NCBI GenBank assembly: GCA_013205085.1
Contig: JABMLH010000006.1
Span: forward strand, 1 to 64,000
From: Microbacteriaceae bacterium VKM Ac-2854
GTDB taxonomy: Bacteria; Actinomycetota; Actinomycetes; Actinomycetales; Microbacteriaceae
Direction of reading: 5' to 3'
DNA length: 64,000 nt
The notes beneath the pieces were generated by a model, which did no database searches, was not told the origin of the DNA, and saw nothing but the letters and a program-made list of their open reading frames with translations. Numbering within the stretch: the stretch's first letter is position 1; every line of letters begins with the position of its first letter. A program made the position numbers and the translations under genes. Shown in pieces: positions 41,465 through 49,982 of the stretch.

Positions 41465-44144
41465 GCGCCTCCTCGATCGCGACGCCGATGCCCGGGTCAC
41501 GCAGCATCGAGTAGTGCGTTCCCGGCACGTCGATCGCGCGCAGCTCGGGGAGCACGCTCGCCCAGCCGCCGCGCGCCGCGAGGTCGACGCCGAGCAACGC
41601 GAGCACGCGAGGATTCTCGGGCTCGCTCGCCCGCAGCAGCACCGTCGGGGCCAGCGGGACCGCATCGGGATACCAGCGCTGCAGCGCGCGATGATCCTGC
41701 CGCCAGTTGTCGAACATCCCGTCGAATCCGCCGCGGTCACCGGCATCGGGGAACAGCTCGGGCAGCAGCGCGGCGTAGGCCTCGGCGTGATGCTCCGGGG
41801 CCCCGACGGCCGCGAGGTAGGCGCTGGGCGGATGCGCGTCCAGCAGCAGCACGCCGCGGACGTCACCGCCGGACGCCTCCTCCTGCAGCGCGGCCTCCAG
41901 GGCCACGGATCCGCCGAAGCTGTAGCCGGCGAGCAGCAGCGGGCCCGAGGGCTGCCGCTCGCGGGCCTGCGCGCGATAGTGCGAGGCCGCCGCGCGGATA
42001 CTGCACGCGCCGATCGGGCGAGCGAGCGGAAGCAGCGTCCGAGAGGTCAGACTGCGCGCGACGGGGGCGTAGACCGCCGCCGAGCCGCCGGCGGGCGGCA
42101 GCAGGAAGAGCGGCGTGTCCTGCCGCACGGGCGGGGCGGCACGCGCGGCGTGCATCCGGCGCACGGTGCGCTCGCGGAGGATGTCCTCGACGCCCAGCCG
42201 CAGGTCGAGCCGATCCCGCAGCGCGGTCGCGAGCTCGACCACTCCGAGCGAGTCGAGGCCGAGCGCGAGGAGATCGTCGTCGGGGGCGAGCGGCGGATGC
42301 TCGAGGATGTCGGCGGCCACGGTGCGGATCGCCTCCAGGGGGTCGTCCGCCGCGCGGAAATGCAGGGTGGGCGGCGAAGTTACCGTGCGCATCCGCAGGT
42401 TCTCGCCCGATTTCCGTCCTGGCCCTGTATTTCCGTCCCCATCCTGCATTTCCGAAGGGGCGGATCCGGACCCAGCGGATCCGGACGGGGCGGATCCGGA
42501 CCCAGCGGATCCGGACCCAGCGGATCCGGACCCAGCGGATCCGAACCCGGCGGCGGCCTCGAAGCGCGACTCGCGGAGGGGGTGCGGCGGCAGCGGGGTG
42601 CGGCGGGCGTGCCGCAGCTCGCCGAGGGCGGATGGGGTGGGCAGCGGGTCGCTCGGGGCGAGGATGCGCAGCCCCGGGTCGGCGCGGCCCTCGGCGAGGG
42701 CGGCGAGGGCCGCGATCGCGGCGGCGTGATCGGGGGCGACGATCTCCGCGCGTTCGGCGAGCAGGCGCCGGCCGAGCCGCAGGGTCGCGGCCGTGTCGTC
42801 CAGGCGCGGCGGCAGCGCGGCGCCCAGTGCGCTCGCCAAACCCGACGCCGCGGCCGCGAGGTCGGCGCGGTCGCGTCCGGTGACGAGGAGGCGGAAGGGT
42901 CCGCGCGGTTCGGGCCGTGGCGCCGCGGATCCGGGCAGCAGCACCGCGTGCACGTTGGTGCCGCCGAGGCCGAAGGAACTCACGCCCGCCGCGCGGAGGG
43001 GCCGCGCGAGCGCGTTCGCGCTGACGCGCATCCGCCCGCGCAGCTCCAACTCCGGATTCGGCACCTCGAAGCCGCGCTGGGCCGGCACCTGCTGCGCCGC
43101 CAGCGCCTGGATCGCGACGATCATCCCGGTCACCCCCGCCGCGGCGTCCAGGTGCCCGATGTTCGCCTTCACGCTGTGCAGGTGCAGCGGCGGCCCCTCC
43201 GCGGCGGCACCGTAGACCTCGGCCAGCGCGCGCACCTCGATCGGATCGCCGAGCCGGGTGCCCGTGCCGTGCGCCTCCACCAGGTCCACCACGTCGGCGG
43301 CCACGTCCGCGGCGGCGAGCGCCTCCGCGATCACCTCGCGCTGGCCCGCGACGCTGGGCGCGGTGAATCCCGAACGGTCGGCGCCGTCGTTGTTCATCGC
43401 GGTGCCGGCGAGCACGGCGTGCACCCGGTCGCGATCGAGCACCGCGTCATCCAGGCGGCGCAGCACCACCGCGGCGACCCCGCTGCCCGGCACGGTTCCG
43501 GCGGCGCGCGCATCGAAGGGTCGACACGCGCCGTCGGGCGAGAGGATTCCGCCCTCGCGGTAGCGGTAGCCGACGCCCTGCGGCTGCACAACGCTGACCC
43601 CGCCGACCACGGCCAGGTCGCAGTCGCCGGCGAGCAGCGCCGACCGTGCGAGGTGCACGGCCGCGAGCGAGCCGGAGCAGGCGGATGAGACGGTGACGGC
43701 CGGGCCCGTCAGCGCGAGCAGATAGGCGGCCCGGGTGGCGAGGAAGCCGGGATCGTGGCCGATCAATGCGGCGTAGTCCGGAGCGCCGTCCACCAGGCCG
43801 GTCGGCCGCGTGCTCGTCGTCGTCGCGCCGAACACACCGATGCGCAGCCGGTCCTGGCCCGCGTGCCCGGCGTGCTCCAGCGCCCGGAAGACGGTCGCGA
43901 CGAAGAGCCGCTGCTGCGGATCCGTCGCGCGCGCCTCCCGCTCCGAGAGCCCGAAGAAATCGGCGTCGAAGAGCTCGGCGCCGGCGAGGTCCGCTGTCGC
44001 GCCGACCCCGTGCTCGTGGGTCGGCGGCACCGATCGGATGCCCGTGCCGCCGTCGCGGGTCAGCCGCCAGAGCGCCTCCGGGTCGGCCGCGCCGGGGAAA
44101 CGCCCGGCCAGGCCGATCACGGCGAGGTCCTCCGCGCGACTCAC
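41448..44144 (-). CDS. AT-less polyketide synthase: KS-ACP-TE
   Basis: This is an 898-residue megasynthase module. The ketosynthase (residues 1-400) has its full triad: C156 in SSACSGS, H292 in EAHGTGT and H331 in NIGH. The usual KS-to-AT linker follows (GPFRLLVTGRDR...), but no acyltransferase with GHSxG appears. The post-AT motif RRTPLPPHPLRESRFE (514-529) comes next. A 15-nt-repeat-coded GSAGSGS linker (534-564), an ACP (S632 in LGLDSLG) and a thioesterase (S742 in GYSFGG, H877 in GTHYS) complete it. Malonyl must be loaded in trans. The GTG start overlaps the NRPS stop. Confidence 0.93.
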   Translation of the reverse strand: MSRAEDLAVIGLAGRFPGAADPEALWRLTRDGGTGIRSVPPTHEHGVGATADLAGAELFDADFFGLSEREARATDPQQRLFVATVFRALEHAGHAGQDRLRIGVFGATTTSTRPTGLVDGAPDYAALIGHDPGFLATRAAYLLALTGPAVTVSSACSGSLAAVHLARSALLAGDCDLAVVGGVSVVQPQGVGYRYREGGILSPDGACRPFDARAAGTVPGSGVAAVVLRRLDDAVLDRDRVHAVLAGTAMNNDGADRSGFTAPSVAGQREVIAEALAAADVAADVVDLVEAHGTGTRLGDPIEVRALAEVYGAAAEGPPLHLHSVKANIGHLDAAAGVTGMIVAIQALAAQQVPAQRGFEVPNPELELRGRMRVSANALARPLRAAGVSSFGLGGTNVHAVLLPGSAAPRPEPRGPFRLLVTGRDRADLAAAASGLASALGAALPPRLDDTAATLRLGRRLLAERAEIVAPDHAAAIAALAALAEGRADPGLRILAPSDPLPTPSALGELRHARRTPLPPHPLRESRFEAAAGFGSAGSGSAGSGSAGSGSAPSGSAGSGSAPSEMQDGDGNTGPGRKSGENLRMRTVTSPPTLHFRAADDPLEAIRTVAADILEHPPLAPDDDLLALGLDSLGVVELATALRDRLDLRLGVEDILRERTVRRMHAARAAPPVRQDTPLFLLPPAGGSAAVYAPVARSLTSRTLLPLARPIGACSIRAAASHYRAQARERQPSGPLLLAGYSFGGSVALEAALQEEASGGDVRGVLLLDAHPPSAYLAAVGAPEHHAEAYAALLPELFPDAGDRGGFDGMFDNWRQDHRALQRWYPDAVPLAPTVLLRASEPENPRVLALLGVDLAARGGWASVLPELRAIDVPGTHYSMLRDPGIGVAIEEALIALA
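42465..42548. repeat. tandem CAGCGGATCCGGACC repeats coding a Gly-Ser linker
   Basis: About five 15-nt units built around GGATCCGGACCCAGC encode (GSAGS)n between the KS remnant and ACP of the PKS. In-frame expansion or contraction would only change linker length. Confidence 0.8.
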
Positions 44145-47065
44145 TCCAGCGCCGACCAGAACGCGCCGAGGTCGCTCGCCCGTCGGGCGGGGCGCGCGGG
44201 AGCCGACCAGGCCGCGAGCGAGCGCGGCGACGGATGCTCGAACAGGTCGACCATCCGCGTCTCGATCCCGAGTTCCGCGCGCAGGGCGCGGCTCAGCTCG
44301 ACCAGGTGCATCGAGGTTCCACCGGCGTCGAAGAACGCGGAGTCGACGTTCACGGACGGCACGCCGATCACCCGCGCGAACACGTCGGCGATCCGCTCGG
44401 CGGCGGTGCCGGGCGCGGTCGTCGCTCGGCGCAGGCCCGAAAACAGTGCCGCCAGCAGCGCCGCCTCGTCGACCTTGCCGTTGGCGGTCAGGGGCACCGC
44501 GTCGATCCGCTCGATCACCGCCGGCACCATCACCGCGGGCAGCCGAGCCGCCAGCGCCGACCGGGCCGCGCTCGGATCCGCATCGCCCGCGAGCCACGCC
44601 GCGAGGAACGGCTGCCGACCGCTCGGCTCGGCCAGCGCCACCACCGCGTCGCGCACCCCGGGCAGCGCGCGCAGCGCCGCCTCCACCTCGCCCGGCTCGA
44701 CGCGGTGTCCGCGGAGCCGGCGCTGCCGGTCCAGCCGGCCGAGGTACTCCAGGGTGCCGTCGAGACGCATCCGCACCCGATCTCCCGTGCGGAGCACCCG
44801 CTCGGCGAACGACGTGTCGGTGCGGAAGCGCTCGGCGGTCGCTTCGGGTCGCGCCAGGTAGCCGAGCGCCAGCCCGTCCCCCCACACCAGCAGTTCACCG
44901 CTCACCCCGCGCGGCACCGAGCGCAGCCGGGCGTCGACGACCGCGACACCCAGGTCGGCCAGCGGCCGCCCGATGCTGCGCGTTCCGTCCACGGCGTGAG
45001 CGGTGACGTGCACGGTCGCTTCGGTGATCCCGTAGAGGTCGACGAAGCGGGCGCCGCCGGGCATCCGCTGCACCAGCCGCGGCTCCAGCTCCTCGCCGCC
45101 GAACAGCACGAGCCGCACCGCGGGCAGCTCCGCTCCCGCGTCGAGTTGCCGACGGAACGCGGACGGCGTCTGGTTCAGCACGCTCACGTCGTGCTCGCGG
45201 AGGAAGCGCGCCGTGGCGAGCGGATCCGCCACTGTCGCGCGATCCGGGATGCACAGCCGGGCGCCCGCCGCGAGGGAGCCGAACAGCTCCCAGACGCTGA
45301 AGTCGAAGGCGGCGGAGTGGAACAGGCACCACCGATCCGACGGACGCGGGTCGACGAGTTCGCGGGTCGCCGCCAGCAGGCGCAGCACAGCGCGATGGCT
45401 CACCTCGACACCTTTCGGCTCGCCGGTGGAACCGGAGGTGAAGATCACGTAGGCCGGGTCGTCGGGCTGCGCGCGCGCCGCCAGGGCCCCCGGCGACCAC
45501 GGCGCCGCACGCAGCACCCGCAGTTCGGCACCCTGCGCGTCAGCCACCACCGAGCGGATGCGCCGGCCCCGCTCCGGCGGCCCGTCGGGGTCGAGCGGCA
45601 CGTACGCGCGCCCCGCCCGCAGGATGCCCAGCACGGTGATGACGAGGTCGATTCCGGGCGGCATCGCGACCCCGAGGTAGCGATCGGCGCCCATCCGCTC
45701 GATCGCCGCGGCGGCGGCCTCGACCCGCGCGGCCAGCTCGGCGGCCGTGATCGAGCCGCGCTCGTCCGCCACGGCGATGCGGTGCGGATCCGCTGCACCG
45801 GCCGCGAGCACCGCCTCCGCGATGCCGCCGAGGACTGGGTAGCGCCGCCGGACCGGCGTGACGCTCGGCTCGGCCGCGAGCGCGGCGGCGACCCCGGCCG
45901 GCGCGCTGTCGCGATCCGCGCGCAGAGCGGCCGCGAACATCGTCCCGACCCCGTGCCCCGCGAGCCGATCCGGCACCGCGACGACGACGTCGAGCGCGCC
46001 CGCCGCCGGAGTGACCGAGAGCTGCACCGCGGCGGCGAGCGTGCGCCGCGGCAGCGGCAGCGCGACCGCAGCACCGAGCGGGAGCGCGAGCGGTCGCCGG
46101 TACACCGTGATGGTGTTGTCGAAGCCCCCGAAGGAGCCGACATCGGCGTCCTGATGCCGGAGCAGGCCGGTCAGGCGGAGCTCGAGCCAGGACTGCAACT
46201 CGGCGATCGAGGCGTGCGCGCCGAGACGGATCGGCAGCGGCACCGTGCGGACGAAGCAGCCCAGCGCCTCCCGCGCCGCGCGGGTGGAGCGACCCGCGAT
46301 CGGCACGCCGACCACCACATCATCCCGCCCGCTCAGCGCCGCGATCACGATCGCGTGCGCCGCCGTGAGCTGCGCGGTGAGCGAGGCGTCGCCGTCCGGT
46401 CGAGCCAGCCGGAGCCGGGTCTCGTGCCGCACGTCTGTGGGTTCGACCGCGAGTACCGACTCCGGCGGCGAGGCGAGGGACGCGGCGAAGAACGCCTGCG
46501 CGCGCACGGAATCGACCCGGCGTGGCACGGTCGCGGGATGCGCGTCCAGCCCGGCCGGCAACGACGCGCCCCGATACGCCGCCGCCACCGCCGCCCTGAA
46601 CCGCTCGTGCGTGGTCGCGTCGGCGACCAGGTGCGAGGTGACCACCCCGAGCCACGCGCCGTCGGCCGAGGTGTACACGGTGCAGCGCGGCTGCGGCCAG
46701 GCCTCGGGGGCGATCGGCGAATCCGCCTCGCGGGCCACCGATGCCGCGACGGCGTCGTCCGACCCGGGCGAAACCAGCAGCGGCACCTCGTGCCGGCGGT
46801 GCCCGGGGCGGAACACCCGCGCGACCGGCCCCTCCGCCGTCTCCACGAACACCGTCGAGAGCGCGGCCGACGCCGCCAGCACGGTGCGGATGCTCGCGGC
46901 GAGCCGCTCCGGATCGGTGCCGGGATCGAGTCGGTACGCGAACCCGAGATTCAGGCTCGCGTCGCCGGGATGGGTCCTGGCGTGCAGGTAGAGCGCGAGT
47001 TGCGCCGGCGTGAGTGGATGATCGTCGGCGCGGGCAGTGCCGTCATCATCGGGGATGGGAGTCAT
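44141..47065 (-). CDS. nonribosomal peptide synthetase: C-A-PCP, threonine-like code
   Basis: This is a 974-residue single module. In the condensation domain (about 15-400) the HHxxxDG motif reads SHLVADA: catalytic H145 and D149 are kept, Gly is Ala. In the adenylation domain (about 420-870), TSGSTGEPKG, YGITEAT, RTGD and K864 in NGK are intact. Aligning to the GrsA pocket gives D588-F589-W592-N631-L654-G656-L677-V685-H686, close to the threonine code DFWNIGMVH. The PCP Ser is S918 (GGTSMH). A leading C domain suggests the amino acid is first N-acylated. The PKS follows by 4-nt overlap. Confidence 0.93.
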   Translation of the reverse strand: MTPIPDDDGTARADDHPLTPAQLALYLHARTHPGDASLNLGFAYRLDPGTDPERLAASIRTVLAASAALSTVFVETAEGPVARVFRPGHRRHEVPLLVSPGSDDAVAASVAREADSPIAPEAWPQPRCTVYTSADGAWLGVVTSHLVADATTHERFRAAVAAAYRGASLPAGLDAHPATVPRRVDSVRAQAFFAASLASPPESVLAVEPTDVRHETRLRLARPDGDASLTAQLTAAHAIVIAALSGRDDVVVGVPIAGRSTRAAREALGCFVRTVPLPIRLGAHASIAELQSWLELRLTGLLRHQDADVGSFGGFDNTITVYRRPLALPLGAAVALPLPRRTLAAAVQLSVTPAAGALDVVVAVPDRLAGHGVGTMFAAALRADRDSAPAGVAAALAAEPSVTPVRRRYPVLGGIAEAVLAAGAADPHRIAVADERGSITAAELAARVEAAAAAIERMGADRYLGVAMPPGIDLVITVLGILRAGRAYVPLDPDGPPERGRRIRSVVADAQGAELRVLRAAPWSPGALAARAQPDDPAYVIFTSGSTGEPKGVEVSHRAVLRLLAATRELVDPRPSDRWCLFHSAAFDFSVWELFGSLAAGARLCIPDRATVADPLATARFLREHDVSVLNQTPSAFRRQLDAGAELPAVRLVLFGGEELEPRLVQRMPGGARFVDLYGITEATVHVTAHAVDGTRSIGRPLADLGVAVVDARLRSVPRGVSGELLVWGDGLALGYLARPEATAERFRTDTSFAERVLRTGDRVRMRLDGTLEYLGRLDRQRRLRGHRVEPGEVEAALRALPGVRDAVVALAEPSGRQPFLAAWLAGDADPSAARSALAARLPAVMVPAVIERIDAVPLTANGKVDEAALLAALFSGLRRATTAPGTAAERIADVFARVIGVPSVNVDSAFFDAGGTSMHLVELSRALRAELGIETRMVDLFEHPSPRSLAAWSAPARPARRASDLGAFWSALE

Positions 47066-47172
47066 CGGATTCCGATCGGGGCCGGGCTGGTCCGGCCGGG
47101 CCGAACGTAACTCGAACGAGGCACACGACGCAACGTCGACTGTCGCCGGATCGACGCCTGGGGCCGGCGCAT

Positions 47173-47186
47173 CCTCCGATCGGAGG
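47173..47186. promoter_or_regulatory. 14-bp palindrome in the NRPS/kinase divergent spacer
   Basis: CCTCCGATCGGAGG is a perfect palindrome 108 nt from the NRPS start and 132 nt from the kinase start. It is a candidate operator for either gene. Confidence 0.4.
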
Positions 47187-47317
47187 AGTGTCAATCCCCG
47201 TTCGGGTTGAGGCGCCGCGACAGGCCCCCGGGGTATTCTTGGACCGAGCGCACCGGGGCGTGCGACAGAGACGCTCGGCCCGACGCTGCGCGGGGCCCGC
47301 GGGGAAGGCGGTTGCAG

Positions 47318-48316
47318 ATGAGCACCGTCGCCGCGAATGCGACGAGCCACCGGGTCGCCGGGCGCTACTTCCTGATCGAGCGGATCGGATCCGGCGGCAT
47401 GGGTTCCGTCTACCGGGCCCGCGACGAGAGCGTCGGGCGCGATGTGGCCGTGAAGGTGTTCCGCGCGGAGGCGTCCAGCGCCGAGGACATCGCCCGCCAG
47501 GAGCGGGAGATCCGGATGCTCTCCTCGTTCGCGCATCCGGGCATCATCAGCCTGTTCGACGCCGGCCTGCACAATTTCGACGGCGAGGTGCGCCGGTACG
47601 TCGTGATGGAGCTGATGCCCGATCCGACGTTGGAGGCGCGACTGCAGGAAGGCCCGCTCTCGAGCGCGGAGACCGCCGCGATCGGCGCCCAGCTCGCCGA
47701 GGCCCTGGTCTACCTGCACGAACGCGGCATCGTGCACCGCGATGTGAAGCCGGCCAACATCCTGATCAGCGACGTGGGGTCGAGCGGCTTCGGTCAGACG
47801 GCGAAACTCTCCGACTTCGGCGTCGCCCACGTGATGGACGGCTCCCGGCTCACCAGCGACGGCATCGTGATCGGCACGGCGAGCTTCGTCAGTCCAGAGC
47901 AGGTCGCCGGCGAGCCGATCAGTGGCGCGAGCGACGTCTACTCGCTCGGGCTCGTGCTGCTCGAAGTGCTCAGCGGGCACCGCGAGTACACCGGAACGGT
48001 GGTCGAGGCCGCAGTGTCGCGGCTGTACCGCAGCCCGGTCATCCCGGAGACGCTCTCTCGCGAGTGGCAGCTGTTGCTGGCCGCGATGACCGCCCGCGAG
48101 CCCGGCGATCGCCCCACCGCCGCCGAGGTCGCCGAGACGCTGCGCGGCCGCCCCGTGGACGAACTGCCGGTGCAGCACCGCGGCACGCACCGCTCCGAGA
48201 TCGTCACGCGGCGATCGCGCTGGCGCACGGCCGTGATCGTGGGCTCGGGCACCGTCATCGTCGGCTCGATCGCGGCGATGGCGTGGATGCTCGGGGCGCT
48301 CGTCTCCGCGCGGTGA
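47318..48316 (+). CDS. membrane-anchored serine/threonine protein kinase (Pkn-type)
   Basis: The 332-residue product has a eukaryotic-like kinase domain. The Gly loop is IGSGGMGSVY, the Lys is in VAVKVF, the catalytic loop is VHRDVKPANIL, DFG is in LSDFGVAHV, and the APE equivalent is SPEQVAGE. A single C-terminal membrane helix (VIVGSGTVIVGSIAAMAWMLGALV) ends the protein with almost no external part, so it lacks a PASTA sensor. GGGAAGG lies 8 nt upstream of ATG. It is divergent from the NRPS gene and next to the signalling cluster on the other strand. Confidence 0.92.
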   Translation: MSTVAANATSHRVAGRYFLIERIGSGGMGSVYRARDESVGRDVAVKVFRAEASSAEDIARQEREIRMLSSFAHPGIISLFDAGLHNFDGEVRRYVVMELMPDPTLEARLQEGPLSSAETAAIGAQLAEALVYLHERGIVHRDVKPANILISDVGSSGFGQTAKLSDFGVAHVMDGSRLTSDGIVIGTASFVSPEQVAGEPISGASDVYSLGLVLLEVLSGHREYTGTVVEAAVSRLYRSPVIPETLSREWQLLLAAMTAREPGDRPTAAEVAETLRGRPVDELPVQHRGTHRSEIVTRRSRWRTAVIVGSGTVIVGSIAAMAWMLGALVSAR

Positions 48317-48376
48317 GCCTCCGCGCGCTGAGTCTCCGCGCGCTGAGCCTGCGGGCCGCTGAGGCTCGGGCTCACC
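48312..48376. repeat. tandem and inverted repeat at two convergent stops
   Basis: Two imperfect 15-nt units of CTCCGCGCGCTGAG plus a diverged third lie between GGTGAGCC (48312-48319) and GGCTCACC (48369-48376). The arms include the stop codons of the kinase and of the convergent membrane-protein gene, and may end both transcripts. Confidence 0.55.
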
Positions 48377-49055
48377 GCCGCCGTCGGTCCAACAGAGTCT
48401 GCAGCGCGAGCGCCACAACGGCACCGATCGCGGCGGCGACCATAAGGAGTCCGGAAGCAGCGGGCACGGCGCCGCCGACGAGGATGGGCGCGATGCCGAC
48501 GAGGCCGAAAAGGGCCAACGCAACCGAGACGACGGCGACGACGCGGGTCGCCGTGCCCAGGCGGTGGCCGGGCGGCCGGTACGTCGAGACGCGGGTCGAG
48601 GCGGCCACGGGCGGAACCGGCACCGGCGGCACAAGCGCGAGCAGAGCGCGCATCCGTTCCACCACCTGCTCGAGTGGTTCGGTCGCGCCGCGCGGCTCCG
48701 GGATGTCGAGCGGCACCAGAGCCTGCGCACCGTCGACGTCGACGTCGAGGACGATTCGGCCGACGCGCCGACCGAGCACCATGCCCTCATCCGGTCGGTA
48801 GCCGGGTTCCGGCGCGTAGGGGCTCGCGTCGATCCATCGGATGCGGGCCTGTGGGAACCAGGCGTTATCGCCGATCGAGACTCGCTGCGTCGTCACCGTC
48901 ACCGCGAACAGCGTCGGGTTCCGAGAGTTCTCCAGGCCGAGGAAATCCGCCGCGACCTCCGGCCAGGCCGTGCGCAGAGCCGCGACGGTCCGCCCTTCCC
49001 CGAACACGGCCGGAGGCGTCTCGGCGCGTAGCGAGATCGATGACGCCGGGGTCAT
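48372..49055 (-). CDS. conserved membrane protein of the signalling locus, unknown function
   Basis: The 227-residue product has a soluble N-terminal part with several aromatic/acidic strands (ADFLGLENSRNPTLFAVTVTTQRVSIGDNAWFPQARIRWID, YRPDEGMVLGRRVGRIVLDVDVDGAQALVPLDIPEP-type region) and two C-terminal membrane helices (VVAVVSVALALFGLVGIAPILV, LLMVAAAIGAVVALALQTLL). I recognise no named family. It starts directly after the FHA gene's stop and is the last gene of the operon, so it may anchor the complex to the membrane. Confidence 0.7.
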   Translation of the reverse strand: MTPASSISLRAETPPAVFGEGRTVAALRTAWPEVAADFLGLENSRNPTLFAVTVTTQRVSIGDNAWFPQARIRWIDASPYAPEPGYRPDEGMVLGRRVGRIVLDVDVDGAQALVPLDIPEPRGATEPLEQVVERMRALLALVPPVPVPPVAASTRVSTYRPPGHRLGTATRVVAVVSVALALFGLVGIAPILVGGAVPAASGLLMVAAAIGAVVALALQTLLDRRRR

Positions 49056-49982
49056 CTACGCCTCGCCGGGCAGCGCCTTCCGGATCACGATGCGGGTCCA
49101 GGCGCCGATGAAGATCCGGTCGCCCTCCTGCACCTCGCGGCGCTGCCCCGGCGGGATCGGCGTGGTCGGGATGGGGGTACCGGCCGGGCTGAGGTAGGTG
49201 CCGTTCGAGGACTGCAGGTCCTCCACCCACCAGCGCGATCCGTCGGTGTTCAGCTGGGCGTGCCGCCGCGAGACCCCGGAGTCGGTGCCGCAGTCGATCT
49301 GCGGGATGATGCCGCGTGAGGCCGACGGCCGACCGATCAGCAGGGTGCGCTGGCGCAGCACCACGATCGCGGGCGGGCCACCGGAGGGCAGCGGATCGTC
49401 GGCCTTCTGATCGGCGTACCATTCGGGGTCGACCCAGACCTCGGCGACCCACGGCTTGCCGCCGGCGGCGGGCACGTCGGGTGCGGGCGGCTGCACGGGG
49501 GTGGTGGTGCTGACGGGCAGCTTCTCCGTTGCGGGAGCCGCCGCGGGCGGGGTGGACGCCACCGGCGTGCCGATCGCGCCGAACTCCTCCGGAAGCAACT
49601 CGGTGGCCGGATGCGCCGCTGGATCACTCGTGGCGGCCGCGGGCACGGCGCCGGGATGCAGGGCCGGGTCACCGCCGGGAGTGCCGGATCCGCCGATCTC
49701 GGCCGGTGCGCGCACGGCACCGGAGGCGGTGAACGGGTCGGACTCGGGCAGCGAACCCGTGGTGAAGTCGTAGCCGCAGTTCTCGCAGAACAGCGCCCCC
49801 TCCTCGTTCGGGAAGGAGCAGTTGGGGCAGACGGCCGGCCCGGTCGGCACCGCGGTCGTCGGCGGGGCGGCCTGCTTCGACGAGGCGCCGAGGTCGAGCG
49901 GATTCGCGGCGATCGGCGCGCCGCAGACGTCGCAGTAGTCGCCCGATTGCGAGGTGTGACCCTCGGGGCAGGTGTAGCTCAC
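49056..49982 (-). CDS. FHA-domain protein with two N-terminal zinc ribbons
   Basis: The 308-residue product starts at GTG. Two zinc-ribbon modules come first (C5...C17xxC20 and CPNCSFPNEEGALFCENCG near residue 52). A Pro/Ala-rich spacer of about 120 residues and a C-terminal forkhead-associated domain follow, the latter with LLIGRPSASRGIIPQID, GVSRRHAQL and DLQSSNGTYLSPAG, the phosphothreonine-binding signature. It is the likely phospho-reader for PknG or the other kinase, in the role GarA plays in mycobacteria, though GarA lacks zinc ribbons. It overlaps the VWA gene by 4 nt. Confidence 0.92.
   Translation of the reverse strand: MSYTCPEGHTSQSGDYCDVCGAPIAANPLDLGASSKQAAPPTTAVPTGPAVCPNCSFPNEEGALFCENCGYDFTTGSLPESDPFTASGAVRAPAEIGGSGTPGGDPALHPGAVPAAATSDPAAHPATELLPEEFGAIGTPVASTPPAAAPATEKLPVSTTTPVQPPAPDVPAAGGKPWVAEVWVDPEWYADQKADDPLPSGGPPAIVVLRQRTLLIGRPSASRGIIPQIDCGTDSGVSRRHAQLNTDGSRWWVEDLQSSNGTYLSPAGTPIPTTPIPPGQRREVQEGDRIFIGAWTRIVIRKALPGEA

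Noticed and set aside
42465-42548. GGATCC tandem repeats as a cloning artefact
   Set aside because: The repeats keep the PKS frame, code a Gly-Ser linker between known domains and carry point variants, so a natural minisatellite is more likely.
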